A stretch of 64,000 nt of DNA from Mycobacterium sp. (GCA_016197405.1 JACPVR010000004.1:62001-126000), one strand, 5' to 3'; shown: positions 45,031-54,713, numbered from the stretch's first letter. The notes: a model not told the origin generated them from the sequence alone. Made by a program: numbers and translations.

Positions 45031-45954
45031 ATGGCATTCAAATACAGCGATATGCTCGAGACGATCAAGAATCGGCAGTGGGCGCTGGCCGACATCGATT
45101 GGGATGCGCCGGGCGCCGATAAAATCACTGATGAGCAGCGGCCCGAACTGAAGCAGTTCATGGCTGACGTGGTGTGGATAGAACACGTCGGTGCACGCGC
45201 GTTCGCCGCCATGGCGCCGAAAGCGCCGTTCGAGGCTCTAGGTGACATCTACCGGTATTTCCATGCCGAGGAGCAGCGGCACGCCAACGCGGAGCTGGCG
45301 CTCATGCAGCGGTGGGGGATGCTCGAGGAAGGGGAAATCCCGGTGCCGAACAAGAATATTCGACTGGTCATCGAGTGGATCGACCGATACGCCGAGGCCC
45401 TCCCGCTGACGGTGATCGGAGCGGCGATCCCAGCCTTGGAGACTGCGCTCGACGGAGCATTGCTCAAGTTCCTTCTCGACGAGGTGCAGGATCCGCTCTG
45501 CGCCGAGGTCTTCAACAAGGTCAACAACGACGAATCGCGGCACTTGGCAGTGGGATTCCAGGTTCTGAACGACCTCGGCGCCAGCCCCATGCGCATTCAT
45601 GCGACTCAGACGATGGGGGCGCTCATCGACCCGAGAATCCTTCTCGGCGGCGTCCTCTACGTGCCGTTGCTCACCAGGATGTTGACCAATCTCAACGCCA
45701 TGGGATTGTCGGAGGAGAAGCTCTACAACGCGGTGATGCGGTACGAGAACGTCGGAGATCGTAGTGAGTTCACGCGCCGCGTTCCGGGCTACCACATCTT
45801 GAAGGCTCACATGTCCGCCAGCATCAAGCGTTCTCAGCCATTGCATTTCATTTCGCAGCGGCTGGGTACCGCGATCGACCACTTCCCCACCGAGGTGCTC
45901 GGTAAGTCACCGACGTGGACAGAAGAGCTGACCTACGAACCGGTGGCCAGATGA
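45031..45954 (+). CDS. Ferritin-like diiron oxygenase-type protein
   Basis: A 307-residue helical protein. The ligand pattern of diiron carboxylate enzymes is present: E51 (WIEHVG), E81/H84 (AEEQRH), E137 (PALETAL) and E168/H171 (DESRH), i.e. E-ExxH-E-ExxH. This fits oxygenases, desaturases or N-oxygenases as well as ferritin-like reductases; no electron-transfer partner is visible next to it. AGGAG precedes the ATG, and its stop overlaps the BVMO start by 4 nt, so it is part of the oxidation operon. Confidence 0.8.
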   Translation: MAFKYSDMLETIKNRQWALADIDWDAPGADKITDEQRPELKQFMADVVWIEHVGARAFAAMAPKAPFEALGDIYRYFHAEEQRHANAELALMQRWGMLEEGEIPVPNKNIRLVIEWIDRYAEALPLTVIGAAIPALETALDGALLKFLLDEVQDPLCAEVFNKVNNDESRHLAVGFQVLNDLGASPMRIHATQTMGALIDPRILLGGVLYVPLLTRMLTNLNAMGLSEEKLYNAVMRYENVGDRSEFTRRVPGYHILKAHMSASIKRSQPLHFISQRLGTAIDHFPTEVLGKSPTWTEELTYEPVAR

Positions 45955-47621
45955 GCGACACCACGACCGTCTTGATCGTCGGTGCGGGTTTCGCCGGCCT
46001 GGGAACCGCAATCCGGTTGCTACAACAGGGTATCGACGATTTCGTTGTCCTTGAACGTGCCGACGAGGTGGGTGGTACCTGGCGGGACAACACCTATCCC
46101 GGCGCGGCGTGCGACATCCCGTCGCTGCTCTATTCCTACGGGTTCGAGCAAAATCCGGACTGGTCCCGCGCGTATTCGGGCAGCGCCGAGATCCTCGGCT
46201 ACATCAAGACGATGGTCGACAAGTACTCGCTGTCGCGTTTCATCCGGTTCGGAGTGAACGTCACCGGTCTGGAGTTCGACGAGGAAAGCGCACTGTGGAC
46301 GGCGCAGACAGCTGACGGCTCGCAGTTCACGGCGCGCACCGCAGTGATGGCCAGTGGGCCGCTGGCGAATGCGAGCCTGCCGGACATCCGCGGACTGGAC
46401 ACCTTCGATGGTCACAAGATCCACAGTGCGCGTTGGGATCACGACTACGACATGAGCGACAAACGTGTCGCCGTGATCGGCACCGGAGCCAGCGCTGTTC
46501 AGATCATTCCCGAACTGGTGAAGACTGCGCGGTCGGTCAAGGTCTTCCAACGCACCCCCGGCTGGGTCCTCCCTCGGCCCGACTTCTCCCATCCGCAGTG
46601 GGTGCGGACGGCGTTTCGTCGCTTGCCTCGCGTGCAGAACGTCGGACGGCAGGCGTGGTTTTGGGGCCACGAGCTCATGGCCGTCGGCATGGTCTGGGAT
46701 ACCCCGGTCACCACTGGCATCCAGCTACTGGCGAAGGCGAATTTGCGGAGGCAGGTATCGGATACTTGGCTCAGGCGCCAGCTGACGCCGAACTTCCGTG
46801 CCGGCTGCAAACGGATGCTGATGAGCAGCGATTACTACCCCGCTCTTCAGCGCGACAACTGCAAGCTCGTCTCATGGCCGATCGCGACCCTGTCGCCGAA
46901 TGGCATACGGACCGCAGATGGCATCGAACACGAACTGGACTGCATCGTCTTCGCCACCGGCTTCGATGTATGCAAGGCTGGCACACCTTTTCCCATCCGA
47001 GGCGCGCATGGTCGTGAGCTCTCCGACGAGTGGTCCCAGGGCGCCTATGCGTACCGGAGCGTCACCGTCGCAGGCTATCCCAATCTTTTCTTCACCTTCG
47101 GACCAAATTCAGGGCCCGGCCATAACTCGGCCCTCGTGTACATGGAGGCCGAGATCAACTACATCGTCAAAGCCATCGGCGCGATCATCGCGAATGATCT
47201 CAGTACGCTCGAGGTCCGCGAAGATCGGCAAAATAATTACCACGGCGAGGTACAGCAGCGGTTGGGAAGTACGACTTGGAATTCGGGTTGCAAGAGCTGG
47301 TACCTCACGAATGACGGATACAACGGCACCATGTACCCCGGTTTCGCCACCCAGTTCAAGCGCGCACTGTCCAAGGTCGACATGGGTGATTATGTAACGA
47401 CCCCGACAACCGCACGAACTGAGCACCACCCAACCGAACACGCCCAAAACGGCTCGAATGTGGCCAAGGTTGCCCAGGGCCGCAAGGCCAAGGTAGCCCA
47501 GGGCCGAAAAAGCGCAGGCGCCCTGCCAACGCGGTCTGACGTCAAAGCCGACATCCTGGACGTGGGCGTCGGGAAGGTACCGCCTAAGCGCGCAGCCTCG
47601 AGAGTGAGGAAAGACGCTTGA
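45951..47621 (+). CDS. Baeyer-Villiger / flavin-containing monooxygenase 1
   Basis: A 556-residue FAD/NADPH monooxygenase that inserts oxygen into a ketone to give an ester or lactone. FAD Rossmann VLIVGAGFAGLG (residues 8-19), GGTWRDNTYPGAACDIPS (41-58), the BVMO fingerprint FDGHKIHSARW (152-162, FxGxxxHxxxW) and NADPH Rossmann VAVIGTGASAV (173-183) are all present. A basic C-terminal tail (about 495-556) with two KVAQGRKA copies is an unusual addition. It overlaps both neighbours by 4 nt. Confidence 0.93.
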   Translation: MSDTTTVLIVGAGFAGLGTAIRLLQQGIDDFVVLERADEVGGTWRDNTYPGAACDIPSLLYSYGFEQNPDWSRAYSGSAEILGYIKTMVDKYSLSRFIRFGVNVTGLEFDEESALWTAQTADGSQFTARTAVMASGPLANASLPDIRGLDTFDGHKIHSARWDHDYDMSDKRVAVIGTGASAVQIIPELVKTARSVKVFQRTPGWVLPRPDFSHPQWVRTAFRRLPRVQNVGRQAWFWGHELMAVGMVWDTPVTTGIQLLAKANLRRQVSDTWLRRQLTPNFRAGCKRMLMSSDYYPALQRDNCKLVSWPIATLSPNGIRTADGIEHELDCIVFATGFDVCKAGTPFPIRGAHGRELSDEWSQGAYAYRSVTVAGYPNLFFTFGPNSGPGHNSALVYMEAEINYIVKAIGAIIANDLSTLEVREDRQNNYHGEVQQRLGSTTWNSGCKSWYLTNDGYNGTMYPGFATQFKRALSKVDMGDYVTTPTTARTEHHPTEHAQNGSNVAKVAQGRKAKVAQGRKSAGALPTRSDVKADILDVGVGKVPPKRAASRVRKDA

Positions 47622-49207
47622 GTGTCCATGTTGCGGGCGACGAGAATGCCCCCACCTCCGGAGCCCCTACGTACGAGGTCCCCACCCACGAGATATTGGT
47701 CATCGGAGCTGGATTCTCCGGGATCGGAGTGGGCATCAAGCTGCTGAAGGAAGGTTTCTCGGACTTCCTCATCGTTGATGAGGCCCAAGGGGTGGGTGGA
47801 ACCTGGTACTGGAATACCTACCCGGGGATTGCAGTAGACATTCCGTCATATAGTTACCAATTCTCCTTTGAGAAACGCCCGTCGTGGTCCCGTACCTATG
47901 CGCCGGGGATCGAACTGAAGAACTACGCGAAGCATTGCGTGAAAAAATATGGCCTCGCGTCGCGCATCCGCTTCGGAGTCACGGTTGTGAGGGCTGAGTT
48001 CGACGAAGAATCGACATTGTGGCGTTTGTTTACCTCGACGGACGAGGAACTGACAGCGAGGTTCGTCATCAATGCCTCCGGGGTTCTCACGCGACCAAAA
48101 TCGCCGGACATACCGGGGGTCGGGGACTTCGGCGGGGTCACGATGCACACGTCGCGCTGGGACCACCAGCAGACCCTCACCGGAAAGAGGGTCGCCGTCA
48201 TCGGGACGGGCGCCTCGGCGGTGCAACTGATCCCCTCGATAGCCAAGGACGTGGACACACTCACCGTCTTTCAGCGCACCCCGATATGGTGTCTGCCGAA
48301 ATTCGACTTCGCGGTGCCCCGCCCGCTGAGTGCTCTTCTCCGGCTCGCACCCGGAGCGCAGATCGCCGCGCGGGGAGCCAGCCAGGCCTTTGTCGAACTC
48401 ACCTTTCCCGTCGCAGCGCACTTCCATACCGCCATACCGCTGGCGTCGGCGATCGAGCGTGCAGCGATCAGCTATATGCGTCGGCAGGTCACCGACCCGG
48501 TCGTTCGGGAGAAGCTGACGCCGCGTTACGCGCTGGGCTGCAAGCGACCAAGCTTTCACAACGAATATTTGAAGACGTTCAACCGCGAGAACGTCCTTCT
48601 TGAAACCAACCCCATCACCCGGGTGGATGAGACCGCGGTAATTACGGCCGATGGCGTCAGACACGAGATCGACGTGCTCGTCCTGGCAACGGGATTCAAG
48701 GTCATGGAATCGGACAGCATGCCCACCTACTCGCTCAGAGGTGTCGCCGGCCGAGACCAGGCACAGTGGTGGGACGAGAACCGACTCCAGGCATATGAGG
48801 GAGTCAGCGTGCCAGGATTCCCGAACCATTTCTCAGTGTTTGGCCCGTACGGATACAACGGGTCGTCCTACTTCGCACTCATCGAGGCACAGGCGGGTCA
48901 CATTCTCCGTTGCCTCCGGCATGCCAGGACGGCCGACTCGAACTACGTCGAGGTACGCGAGGAGGCGAATCAACGCTTCTTCGCGGAGATGCTGGCACGG
49001 CGGCATACGCAGGTCTTCTGGCAGGACAGCTGCGCGGGCGCGAACAGCTATTACTTCGACAAGCATGGGGACGTGCCTCTGCGTCCCACGACGACGGTCG
49101 AGTCGATCTGGCGCAGTCGACGATTCGACTTGGCCGACTACCGTTTCGAACGGCGACCGGCGAAAAAGGCGGACACTGCCCCACAGAAGGTGGACACCGC
49201 CGGATGA
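47618..49207 (+). CDS. Baeyer-Villiger / flavin-containing monooxygenase 2
   Basis: A 529-residue second BVMO-type protein. ILVIGAGFSGIGVGIKLL (26-43), GVGGTWYWNTYPGIAVDIPS (58-77), the fingerprint FGGVTMHTSRW (171-181) and VAVIGTGASAVQ are visible. The Val in YPGIAVDIPS replaces the Cys-type residue seen in BVMO 1 and 3. The start is TTG at 47618, overlapping the previous stop (TTGA), with AGGAAAG 5 nt upstream. It may use a different ketone from its neighbours or form hetero-complexes; this is open. Confidence 0.92.
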   Translation: MSVHVAGDENAPTSGAPTYEVPTHEILVIGAGFSGIGVGIKLLKEGFSDFLIVDEAQGVGGTWYWNTYPGIAVDIPSYSYQFSFEKRPSWSRTYAPGIELKNYAKHCVKKYGLASRIRFGVTVVRAEFDEESTLWRLFTSTDEELTARFVINASGVLTRPKSPDIPGVGDFGGVTMHTSRWDHQQTLTGKRVAVIGTGASAVQLIPSIAKDVDTLTVFQRTPIWCLPKFDFAVPRPLSALLRLAPGAQIAARGASQAFVELTFPVAAHFHTAIPLASAIERAAISYMRRQVTDPVVREKLTPRYALGCKRPSFHNEYLKTFNRENVLLETNPITRVDETAVITADGVRHEIDVLVLATGFKVMESDSMPTYSLRGVAGRDQAQWWDENRLQAYEGVSVPGFPNHFSVFGPYGYNGSSYFALIEAQAGHILRCLRHARTADSNYVEVREEANQRFFAEMLARRHTQVFWQDSCAGANSYYFDKHGDVPLRPTTTVESIWRSRRFDLADYRFERRPAKKADTAPQKVDTAG

Positions 49208-50166
49208 GTTCACCTGCCAGGCCGAATCCGAGCATGGCGAGCCACCTGGTCGCGGCAACGGCGCGAGGCGTTCTTCGACCTCTCACGCAAGTGATTCCGG
49301 CCAACGACCATGGCTTCGCGGTCATGGACCGCGTGCTACGGGGAACACTCGTGGTGTCGCGGCCAAGGCGCGCAATCAGTGTCGAGAAGGTAGACACGCC
49401 CTTCGCCGGTGAACGTGTGCGAGGCGACTGGGTCAAGGCGGCCAACGTGGCCTCGGATGCTCCGCCGATTCTTTATATACACGGCGGCGCATTTTCTATG
49501 TGCTCTCCCGAGACCCACCGTGGCCTCATCAGCGAACTGTCCGCGGCCGCCCGCAGGCCGGTATTTGCCGTGCGCTATCGATTGGTCCCGAAATATCCCT
49601 TCCCGGCGGCCGCAGATGATGCACTGATCGCCTATCGATGGTTGACAGAGGGAAGCGCGATCACCGCGTCTTCTGGCACGGTGGCGCTCGCCGGCGATTC
49701 CGCAGGCGGCCAGCTTGCTGCGGCGACGGCGCTTGGCGCTCGGGAACATCGACTGCCGACGCCGGATGCCATGCTGCTGATGTCGCCGGTGCTGGATTTG
49801 ACATGCCAACTCGCGATGGACCGTGATCTGCGCAGACGGGACCCCTTTGCGTCCGCCATCTCTGCGTCGAGAACAATTGGTCTGTACGTGGCGGGCGCCG
49901 ATCCAGCCGACCCGAGGATAAGCGTGCTCGATGCTGATCTCACGGACATGCCACCAACTTTGATTCAGGTCGGCGGACGAGAGATGTTGCTCGACGACTC
50001 CAGAGTCTTTGCCAAACGTCTGCAAACTGCAGGGGTCTCCTCGCAGTTGCAAGTTTTCCGCGGCCAGATCCATGTCTTCCAGGCGATGTTTCGCCTACTG
50101 CCAGAAGCACGTGAGGCCCTCAGGCTCGGTGGCGAGTTCTTGGCTACTTCGGCCACCGTCCGTTGA
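49204..50166 (+). CDS. Alpha/beta hydrolase, hormone-sensitive lipase (HSL) type
   Basis: A 320-residue esterase. The HSL oxyanion motif HGGAF (93-97) and nucleophile GDSAGG (S166) are clear; a His in GQIHVFQ near the C-terminus completes the triad. The ATG overlaps the BVMO 2 stop (ATGA). A BVMO product (ester or lactone) is the obvious substrate for an esterase encoded here. Confidence 0.92.
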   Translation: MSSPARPNPSMASHLVAATARGVLRPLTQVIPANDHGFAVMDRVLRGTLVVSRPRRAISVEKVDTPFAGERVRGDWVKAANVASDAPPILYIHGGAFSMCSPETHRGLISELSAAARRPVFAVRYRLVPKYPFPAAADDALIAYRWLTEGSAITASSGTVALAGDSAGGQLAAATALGAREHRLPTPDAMLLMSPVLDLTCQLAMDRDLRRRDPFASAISASRTIGLYVAGADPADPRISVLDADLTDMPPTLIQVGGREMLLDDSRVFAKRLQTAGVSSQLQVFRGQIHVFQAMFRLLPEAREALRLGGEFLATSATVR

Positions 50167-50228
50167 CAGCGTCCCTGCGCACGCCTTGACCACGAGGCGC
50201 CCCAGCACGAAGGTTGTATGAGCTAACG

Positions 50229-51818
50229 ATGAAACCCGTGAAACGTGAACCAACCCAGGACAATCCCCCTGGTAACCCCTCGATCGTCATCATCGGCGCT
50301 GGCTTCGCCGGAATTACCCTTGCACTTCGCCTCAAACGCGCAGGGTTCGACAGGGTCCTCATTGTCGAAAAGGGCGATGGTGTCGGGGGAGTCTGGCGGG
50401 AGAACACCTACCCAGGGGCGGCCTGTGACGTCCCGTCGCAGTTGTACTCGATCTCCTCGGCGCCGAATCCCAGGTGGGGTCGGCGTTACGCAGAACAAGG
50501 CGATATCCTCGCCTACCTTCGCCGCGTCGCCGACGAAAGTGGTTTGCTGTCCCTCCTTCGGACCAAAACCGAAATCGCTAAGGCGGCCTTCGATGAGCGC
50601 ACGAACACATGGCGTCTGACCACGACTACCAGTCAGGAATTGGAGTGCGATGTCGTCATTTCGGCCGTGGGCCAGCTGTCCCGACCCTCAGTTCCTGATA
50701 TTCCTGGAATCTCGGGCTTCGCGGGCCCGTCGTTTCATTCCGCGAATTGGGACCACGATCTGAATCTCAGCGGCAAGCGGCTTGCGGTCGTCGGCACCGG
50801 CGCTAGTTCGGTGCAGTTCGTCCCGGTGGTCGCCGCAGGCGCTGAGCACTTGGACGTTTTCCAACGGTCAGCCCCATGGGTGCTGCCCAAATTCGACCGT
50901 CAGTACGGTGGGCGGCATCACCAACTGCTGCGCAAGTTGCCCATTCTGCGGCTCAGCGAACGTCTGATGATTTGGACGATATTCGAGTTCTTGGCGTTGG
51001 CACTCGTCGACGCGAAGCCAGTAGCGCGAGTCTTGGGAGTCATCGCCCTCCGGCACCTAGGTCGCCAGGTGTCGGATGCCCGGCTGCGTTCCCACCTGAC
51101 GCCGGACTATGCGCCCGGGTGCAAGAGGATTCTGTTCTCCAGCGACTATTACCCCGCGCTCGCACGTCCCAACGTTTCATTGGTCACCGACGATATCCGG
51201 GCAGTAGAACCTGGCGGAATCCGCACGGTGAACGGCGACTTCCACGCCGCCGACGTGATCATCTACGGCACTGGCTTCAGTGCCACCGAGTTTCTTTCCC
51301 CGATGGAGGTCTACGGCCGCTCGGACCGGAAATTGTCGGACGTGTGGGCGGATGGCGCGCACGCCTACTACGGCCTATCGGTGCCAGAGTTTCCGAATTT
51401 CCTCATGATGTACGGGCCCAACACCAACGTGGGATCCGGGTCCATCGTCTACATGCTCGAATCGCAGGCCCGACACATCGTCAGGTTGATGAAGGTTCTC
51501 CGTGCCCATCCAGGAAGTGTTATCGAGGTCCGTGCCGATGTGGAGAAGCGCTTCAACGACCGGTTGAGTCGCCGCCTGGACAGATCCGTGTGGACTATGT
51601 GCACGAGCTGGTATCGCTCGGCGCGGGGGTCGATCTCTACCAACTGGCCCAGCCCGACCTTCTTGTATCGCCTTCGTGCGCGCAGGCCGAAGCGGCGCGC
51701 TTACGTCCTGTCGCGTCCCGCGCCCGCGAACTCGTCGCGCAGGGGGACACCCGAGCCGGCCAACACCCATCTGGCCGACATGCCCTATGCCCCAAGCGGG
51801 GCCGATAGCGTCGACTAG
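50229..51818 (+). CDS. Baeyer-Villiger / flavin-containing monooxygenase 3
   Basis: A 529-residue third BVMO: IVIIGAGFAGITLALRLK (19-36), GVGGVWRENTYPGAACDVPS, fingerprint FAGPSFHSANW (164-174) and VVGTGASSVQF. The C-terminal about 60 residues are basic and low in similarity, possibly a tail. It starts 62 bp after the esterase (ATG at 50229; a TTG at 50214 is in frame but weak). It probably shares the operon transcript. Confidence 0.9.
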   Translation: MKPVKREPTQDNPPGNPSIVIIGAGFAGITLALRLKRAGFDRVLIVEKGDGVGGVWRENTYPGAACDVPSQLYSISSAPNPRWGRRYAEQGDILAYLRRVADESGLLSLLRTKTEIAKAAFDERTNTWRLTTTTSQELECDVVISAVGQLSRPSVPDIPGISGFAGPSFHSANWDHDLNLSGKRLAVVGTGASSVQFVPVVAAGAEHLDVFQRSAPWVLPKFDRQYGGRHHQLLRKLPILRLSERLMIWTIFEFLALALVDAKPVARVLGVIALRHLGRQVSDARLRSHLTPDYAPGCKRILFSSDYYPALARPNVSLVTDDIRAVEPGGIRTVNGDFHAADVIIYGTGFSATEFLSPMEVYGRSDRKLSDVWADGAHAYYGLSVPEFPNFLMMYGPNTNVGSGSIVYMLESQARHIVRLMKVLRAHPGSVIEVRADVEKRFNDRLSRRLDRSVWTMCTSWYRSARGSISTNWPSPTFLYRLRARRPKRRAYVLSRPAPANSSRRGTPEPANTHLADMPYAPSGADSVD

Positions 51819-52073
51819 TGGCGGCTCTGTTCAGTGACGGGTATCCGAGGACGGCGGGGAGTCGCTGACATTCGAGCGGCAACTGTGACCGCCGTTGACA
51901 GGGTGGTCACCGGTGTAAACGATGGGTGAAATCCTTCCGATAATGCGAGAAACAACATCAAGGGGGCACTCGATGACCAAATCGCCGTCCGGTTCGGCAA
52001 GCAAGTCCCGTGACCGGCTGTTGTCGGTACTACTGAATCCCCTCCCGCAGCGCGTCGAGCGCGCTATCCAGGA
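51819..52073. other. Non-coding stretch between BVMO 3 and the P450 remnant
   Basis: No gene is recognised in these 255 bp. It may include decayed N-terminal sequence of the neighbouring P450. Confidence 0.35.
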
Positions 52074-52875
52074 GTGAGTCGACGATGGCCGGTTCGCGAA
52101 CTTGCCGCGCCGCCGACCGGTAGCGGATTGAAGCCAGTTATCGGCGATCAGGGATTGCCTCTCGTTGGCCTTCGCCCGGAACTTACCGGCGGCACGCTCG
52201 GGGCAGAATGGTGATTTACTCGCCGCGCTATGTGAGGCGCGCGCCAGGACGGCGAACGCTTCACTGATGCGGACAGCATAAATCAAATGATCTTTCTGAT
52301 GATGGCCGCTCATGACACGTCAACGATCACCACTGCCGCTGTGGCGTACTTCTTGGCGAAGAATCCTGAATGGCAGGATCGACTTCGTGCTGAGTCTGAC
52401 CGTCTAGGCGACGATCTGTCGGACATTGAGGACCTGGAGGGGCTTACGGCGATGGACTTGGTCATCAAGGAGTCGCTCAGACTAGTTGCACCGGTACCGT
52501 TGGTTATGCGTAAGACGGTGACCGACACCCTAATTGATGGCTACTACGTCCCCTCCGGAGTGCTCGTCGTCATCACGCCTGCGGTCAACCACTTTGCGCC
52601 CACAGTGTCGACCGAGCCGGACCGGTTTGACCCAACGCGACTCGAGCCGCCACGGCGCGAGGATCAGGCCCACCGCTTCGCCTGGCTTCCGTTCGGAGGA
52701 GGCGCGCACAAGCGCATCGGGATGCACTTCGGCACCTTGGAGGTGAAGGCAATACTGCACGAGATGCTGCGGGAATTCACCTGGAGTCTGGATGACGGCT
52801 ACCGCGTTCGGTGGGACAATACGTCCCTGCCTGTTCCCTGTCGACGGCCTACCTATTACGTTGTGTCGCCGATGA
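52074..52875 (+). pseudogene. Cytochrome P450, decayed
   Basis: Three pieces of one P450 are visible. The N-terminal piece (52074-52219) reads PVIGDQGLPLVG and then stops. The next piece, from about 52235 with a frame change before FTDADSINQMIFL, carries the I helix (MMAAHDTSTITT), the ExxR helix (KESLRL) and the haem loop FGGGAHKRIGMHFG. The haem-ligand Cys is replaced by Arg (codon CGC at 52713-52715), and a further shift near 52836 is needed to reach the natural end PVDGLPITL at 52875. More than 100 residues of the middle are missing. It is not a functional P450. Confidence 0.85.
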
Positions 52876-53038
52876 TATCTAGGTCATTCCACGAGACTTT
52901 TGAGTGCTTAGCCGAGCACATCGCCCTTACAGGGCGCCGGCGGAATCGACGCAGTCCTCCAAGTGGCCTCGGAGATCCTCAACAAACCCCGGCGAACCGT
53001 AGTCGGCAAACCTACGCAAACTGCCGGAAAGGATGGTC

Positions 53039-53839
53039 ATGCTAGAACCATCAACAGCCGTCGTCACAGGAGCAGGTCGAGGGATTGGTCTGGAGATCGC
53101 GAGACAACTCGCCGCTGCCGGTCACAAGGTTTTGCTCACGGATGTGGATGGCGACGCAGCGGAGCGCGCTGCCACCGAGGTCGGCGGTGGCGCTTGGAGC
53201 GCCACGCACGACGTACGAGATCCGTCGGGTCATCGGGAAGTCGCTGCTCAGGCTTTAGCCGCTGGCCCTCTGGCGGTGTGGGTAAACAACGCTGGGATCC
53301 TACTCGCGGGTAACAGCTGGAGTCACAGCGATGCCGAGATTGCGTCGATCCTCGATGTCAATGTACGAGGTGTCGTTGCCGGCTCACACGCGGCAGTTGT
53401 CGCTATGGGCGCGGGTGGGGGCGCGATCCTCAACATCGCGTCCCTCTCGGCTCTGGCGCCCATCCCTGGATTAGCGATGTACGCAGCAACCAAAGCGGCC
53501 GTATTGTCGTTCACCACATCGCTGCAGGGCGACCTTGACCATGCGGGATTGCCAATCCACGCACGGGCGCTATGCCCTGACGTGGTAAGTACGAAAATGG
53601 TCACCGACCGGGTTGCCGACCCTGGGGCGGCGCTTCTGTTCGCCGGACCGCGTCCAATGGATGCTGCGGCCGTGGCCCGCGCGGGACTCGAGTTGCTGGA
53701 GAGTCGCCAGATATTCCGGGTAGTTCCTCGGTGGCGTGGCGTAGTTGCGCGCACTAGCGATGCTGCGCCGTCGCTTGGATTGAAAGCTTTCGCGTTGATG
53801 CGCGGCGTCGGTGAGCGGCGCCAACGCAATCATCGTTGA
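53039..53839 (+). CDS. Short-chain dehydrogenase/reductase
   Basis: A 266-residue SDR with VTGAGRGIGLEIARQLAAAG, an acidic residue after strand 2 (LLTDVDGD, NAD preference), NNAG, NIASLSA and YAATK. AAGGA precedes the ATG at 53039; another ATG lies two codons upstream. It follows the P450 remnant. It may have worked with it or with the BVMO operon. Confidence 0.88.
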   Translation: MLEPSTAVVTGAGRGIGLEIARQLAAAGHKVLLTDVDGDAAERAATEVGGGAWSATHDVRDPSGHREVAAQALAAGPLAVWVNNAGILLAGNSWSHSDAEIASILDVNVRGVVAGSHAAVVAMGAGGGAILNIASLSALAPIPGLAMYAATKAAVLSFTTSLQGDLDHAGLPIHARALCPDVVSTKMVTDRVADPGAALLFAGPRPMDAAAVARAGLELLESRQIFRVVPRWRGVVARTSDAAPSLGLKAFALMRGVGERRQRNHR

Positions 53840-53892
53840 TGGCGGTGTCGAAGACGGAGGGTTTAGCGTGGGGAGGCTCGAATTGTACCTGG

Positions 53893-54570
53893 TCAGGTTT
53901 TCGGTTCGCAGAGTGGTAAGTGGGGATCAAGCTGGAATCCCAGTTCCTGCAGCCTGTCATTGATTATCAACCAGGTTTGCCGTGTCAACCGAATGACGAG
54001 TTCGTCACGAGTGGAGTCGCGATGGTCCAGCCACCATAGGACCGAAGCGTCCATCAAGCCCATGATGGCGGCGACATTGCGGTCTGCCGCCTCTGAGTCC
54101 TCGCCGTAGCGAGGAAAGTAACGGGCACCCGCGACGGCGAGTTCAGAGGCGAATGCGCTGCTGCCGGGCGCGGTCTTCTCGGTGCTGCGCCGATAGTGTC
54201 GGTTCACCAGGAACCGATAGAGGTTGGGGTGTTCGTCAGCCCACATGACGTGCTGAGTGACCGGCGCGCGTATCACGTCTAGCGGCGATCCCTGGACATC
54301 CAGAGTTAGGCGAATCTTCGCAGTGAGTTCGCGGTGGACGTGACGAGCCACGGCAAGATCGAGTTCTTCTTTACTTGCGAAGTGGCGGTAGAAGTGTGTG
54401 CGTCCCAAACCGGCCTTGTCTGCGATTTGGCCCGTGAGTGCGTGGGGCCCGTTCTCTTCGATTGCGCTGAGCGCCGCTTCGATGATCTGTTCACGACGTA
54501 GTTCACGGCCCGGCAACCTACTGGCCGCGCGGCGTACCGCTGTGGTGTCCACCCAGTGCTGTCGCTCCAC
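53893..54570 (-). CDS. TetR-family regulator
   Basis: A 225-residue regulator. The helix-turn-helix (IIEAALSAIEENGPHALTGQ, IADKAGLGRTHFYRHFASK) lies at about 25-70; the GTG at 54570 is chosen. The long C-terminal domain fits large-ligand (acyl-CoA) sensing. It is divergent from the acyl-CoA dehydrogenase, with two GTAC-type palindromes in the 143-bp spacer. Confidence 0.85.
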   Translation of the reverse strand: MERQHWVDTTAVRRAASRLPGRELRREQIIEAALSAIEENGPHALTGQIADKAGLGRTHFYRHFASKEELDLAVARHVHRELTAKIRLTLDVQGSPLDVIRAPVTQHVMWADEHPNLYRFLVNRHYRRSTEKTAPGSSAFASELAVAGARYFPRYGEDSEAADRNVAAIMGLMDASVLWWLDHRDSTRDELVIRLTRQTWLIINDRLQELGFQLDPHLPLCEPKT

Positions 54571-54606
54571 GATGTCACCGTAACGCCCCGCGCTCTGGAA
54601 AGTTCT

Positions 54607-54652
54607 GGGTACGTGTTGTACCCGGCGTGCGATTCGTGGTACACCATGTACC
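54607..54652. promoter_or_regulatory. Two tandem GTAC-core operators
   Basis: GGGTAC and GTACCC pair around 5 nt (54607-54623), and GGTACA and TGTACC pair around 3 nt (54638-54652, core 54638-54652). The two sites are about 29 bp apart centre to centre, between the divergent TetR and acyl-CoA dehydrogenase genes. Paired sites of this kind fit cooperative TetR binding. Confidence 0.55.
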
Positions 54653-54713
54653 CACAGGCGAAGCGAGACCATTGCGGGATCGGTGCGCAAGCAAACACAG
54701 TGAGGACTTTGTA

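Noticed and set aside
52287..53045. Functional short P450
   Set aside because: It lacks the N-terminal half and the haem Cys, and its C-terminus runs on in the wrong frame.
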